This document shows, piece after piece, positions 50,801 to 53,800 of a DNA stretch of 64,000 bases; the stretch's first letter is position 1, and the number at the start of each line of letters is the position of its first letter. A program made the position numbers and the translations under genes. The notes under the pieces were generated by a model that was not told the DNA's origin, searched no databases, and saw nothing but the letters and a program-made list of their open reading frames with translations. This DNA comes from JADJPG01 sp964491875 (lineage in GTDB: Bacteria; Verrucomicrobiota; Verrucomicrobiia; Limisphaerales; JADJPG01), in the NCBI GenBank assembly GCA_964491875.1, contig CAZBIC010000023.1, forward strand, positions 58,828-122,827, written 5' to 3'.

Positions 50801-53800
50801 TGGTGGAATCAGGAAGCGTTGTTTGATCAAAGACAAAATCACCGACGAGGCTGTTCCCGTCGATGGTGGCCGTGAAGTCCGTCGCGCTGACGCGGAGGAA
50901 CGGACCCGCCGGAACAGCAAGCGTCACTGAAGTGCCCGTGCCGACGCGGAACGTTTCCTCGACGCGCTCGGAGCGAGTATTCAGCCGCAGGCCGACCGTG
51001 GCGCTCACACCGCTGTTACCCGGGAAAGTGACCGTGGCGGTGACATCGAAGCTGGCCGCGATGCCAAGTGCATCAATGAGCAACGCGCCGGAGCCGTTCG
51101 TGACATCGACAATGGTGGTCGCGCCGTTCTGGATGCGCAACGTGACGCTGGTCACGCCCACGCGCACCACGGATTCGTTATCCGCCGTGGTGGCAAAATT
51201 CCCGTCAGCGCCAGAGGTCGTCGCCTGTTCGACCGTAAATGTGCCACCGAGCGTTTGGCCGAAGATCACGACCGTCAGCCCACTGCCCGTCGCGCGGACC
51301 AAGCGGCTGGCGGGATTGGTCGTATCCACTTCGACAGTGAGCGTGCCACCCAGCGTGACGCCGGGGATGCTCGCGGTCACCGTCGCCGAAACCGTTCCGT
51401 CGATGCCCGCGTCGTTGATGACGAAACTCGCCGTGCCCTGGCTGACGGTGATGAGCTCGTTCGAACCATCACCGAAGACGAGCGCGAAGTCGTCCACCGT
51501 GAAGCTCACTGTTCCGCCGGATTCCTCGAAGGTGAAATCGCCGCTCAAGCGCTGGCCGAGGACTTCGAGGCTGACGCCCGTTCCGACCACGCGCACGTAG
51601 TCACCGGCTTCGAGGTTCAGTTCAGTTTCAACCCCGCCAACCGTGAACGTCTCATCGACGAGCGCGCCGGTGGTGTTCAACTCCAGAGCCAAGGTGGCGT
51701 CGAAGTCCACTCCCGGAACCGTCAGAGCAACCGAGCCCGAAAGCCGACCGGCCAGACCATCCGTGCTGATAACGAAGCTGCCTGCACCGTCCGTCAGCGC
51801 CAGAACATCACTGCCGCCACCCGAGAACCGAAGCGTGACCTCGTTCGCCGCCACGCGAATGACCGATCCGCCACCGTCCGCTGCGGCTTTCTCGAAGGCG
51901 AAGTTACCGGAGAGCGTTTGTCCGAGGACCGTGATGTCCACGCCGTCCGCCGCGAGACGAATGTAAGGACCAGCCGGGAGTTCGAGCGTGCCGCCGGGGA
52001 ACGATTCGTTCACCGCGACGCTGGTAGTATTAACGGCGAGTTCAAAGCCGGCGCCGAAATTGAAGTCCGCCGAGGCCGGGACTGAGATGGTTCCGCCCAC
52101 ACGGCCGGCCACCCCGGCGCTGGTGAGCAGGAGATTTCCGCTGCCCGCCGTGAGAGCGACCAAGCCGCCGCCGAGATCTACTTCCACATCGGAGGCGGAA
52201 ACTTTGACGACCTGCTCGCCATCCGTGGTCAGGACGCGTTCCAAGGTGAAGTCGCCGACCACGACTTGATCGAGCACCGTCAAGGTTGCGTTGGTGGCAG
52301 ACACCGTGAGCGTCTGGTTGCCGCCGGAGTTGGCGAACGCCACATCGAGCTGCGTGCTGAACGAAACGCCGGGGATGTTGACGGCGAGATCGCCAGTCAG
52401 TTCGCCGCTCGCGCCGGCCGCGGTGAGTTCCAAGGTGCCGGCGGCATCGGTCACACTCGCAATCGCTGGCGTGCCGCCGAGGAGAAGATTCACATTCGCC
52501 GCCGTGATGCGAACCAGCGGCGTTGGCGACGTCACTTCCTCGAAGCTGAAGTCGCCACTGAGACTCTGGCCGCCAACCGCGAGCTGGACATTCGTTCCGC
52601 CAAAACGCGAAACGCCCGCGCCGAGCAGGAGACGGCGGGTTTGATTGCCGACCGTCAGAACGCGATCGACGGAACCGGCGGTAGTGTTCTTCTGCGCGCT
52701 GAAGTTGCCGCTGAAAGCGAGCCCTGCCGCGCTGACGCCGAAGAGTTCCACGCTGCCGCTGGCGTCGAAGGCGTATTCGTTGGCGGTGTCGCCCGCATTG
52801 CGGCGAACGAGGAGGAGGAGGTTGCCATTTGCCAAGCGCACGCCGGCCGTGCCGCCGACCGAGACTTGAACGGCCGTCGCGCCAATGAGCACTTCCGTGA
52901 AGTCATCGCCGGTGTTGCTCGTGTTGTTGTCGTTGGTCGACTGCTGGAAGGCGAAGTTACCGCGCAGGTCACCAACCGGAGTTTCAAGGACGACGTCGTC
53001 ACCGCCGAACCGCGAGACCCCGGCATCGACATCAATCGTCACCGCAACCTGCCCTGCTCCGCTGCCGACCGTGATGGAGCGATTCACATCCGCACCGGTG
53101 GTATTGGCCTCTGCGGAGAACGTTCCAGTGAAGCTCAGGTCAGGAACGTTGAGCAGCGCTGCCGCGCCAGTGACTCGGAACGCGTAGGTGTTCGACGGAA
53201 GCAACAGCAAGCCGAGCGTTCCGCCGGTGATTTGGAGGCCGAGGTCATCCGAGCCGTCCAAGTTCCCCTGCTTGTCACCCACGAAAACTTCGACGCCGGT
53301 CGCCGCGACGAGGATTTCCTTGAAGTCATCCGTCGTGTTGCCGGTCGTGCCGTTGTTGTTCGTCTGCACTTCGACCGTGAAGGCGCCAGTCAGGTCAGCC
53401 ACCGGCGTGCGCAAAGTCACGTTGCCGCCGAAGCGGGAGGCATTGGCCGCGACGGTAAGTTGCCGGGAAACCTGTTGGGCACCCGCCCCGACCACCAGAG
53501 CCCGGTCGATGTCAGCCCCGGTCGTATCGCGTTGCGCGCTGAACGACCCGATGAAGTCGAGGCCGGGCACATTCACCACCGCCGCGTCGCCCGAAGCGTC
53601 GAAGGCGTAGGTGTTGTCCGTCTTAATCAGCAGAAGCAGGGTGCCATTGCTGACGAGAAGGCCAGTGTCGTCGGCGGTCGTGTTGGTTCCCTTCTTGTCG
53701 CCCACGAAGAACTGAACGTCCGTCGCGCCGAAGAGGACTTCGCCGGACTCCTCCTCGACGGAGAAGCTGCCGGTCAGGTCAGCGATCGGAGTGGTCAGGG

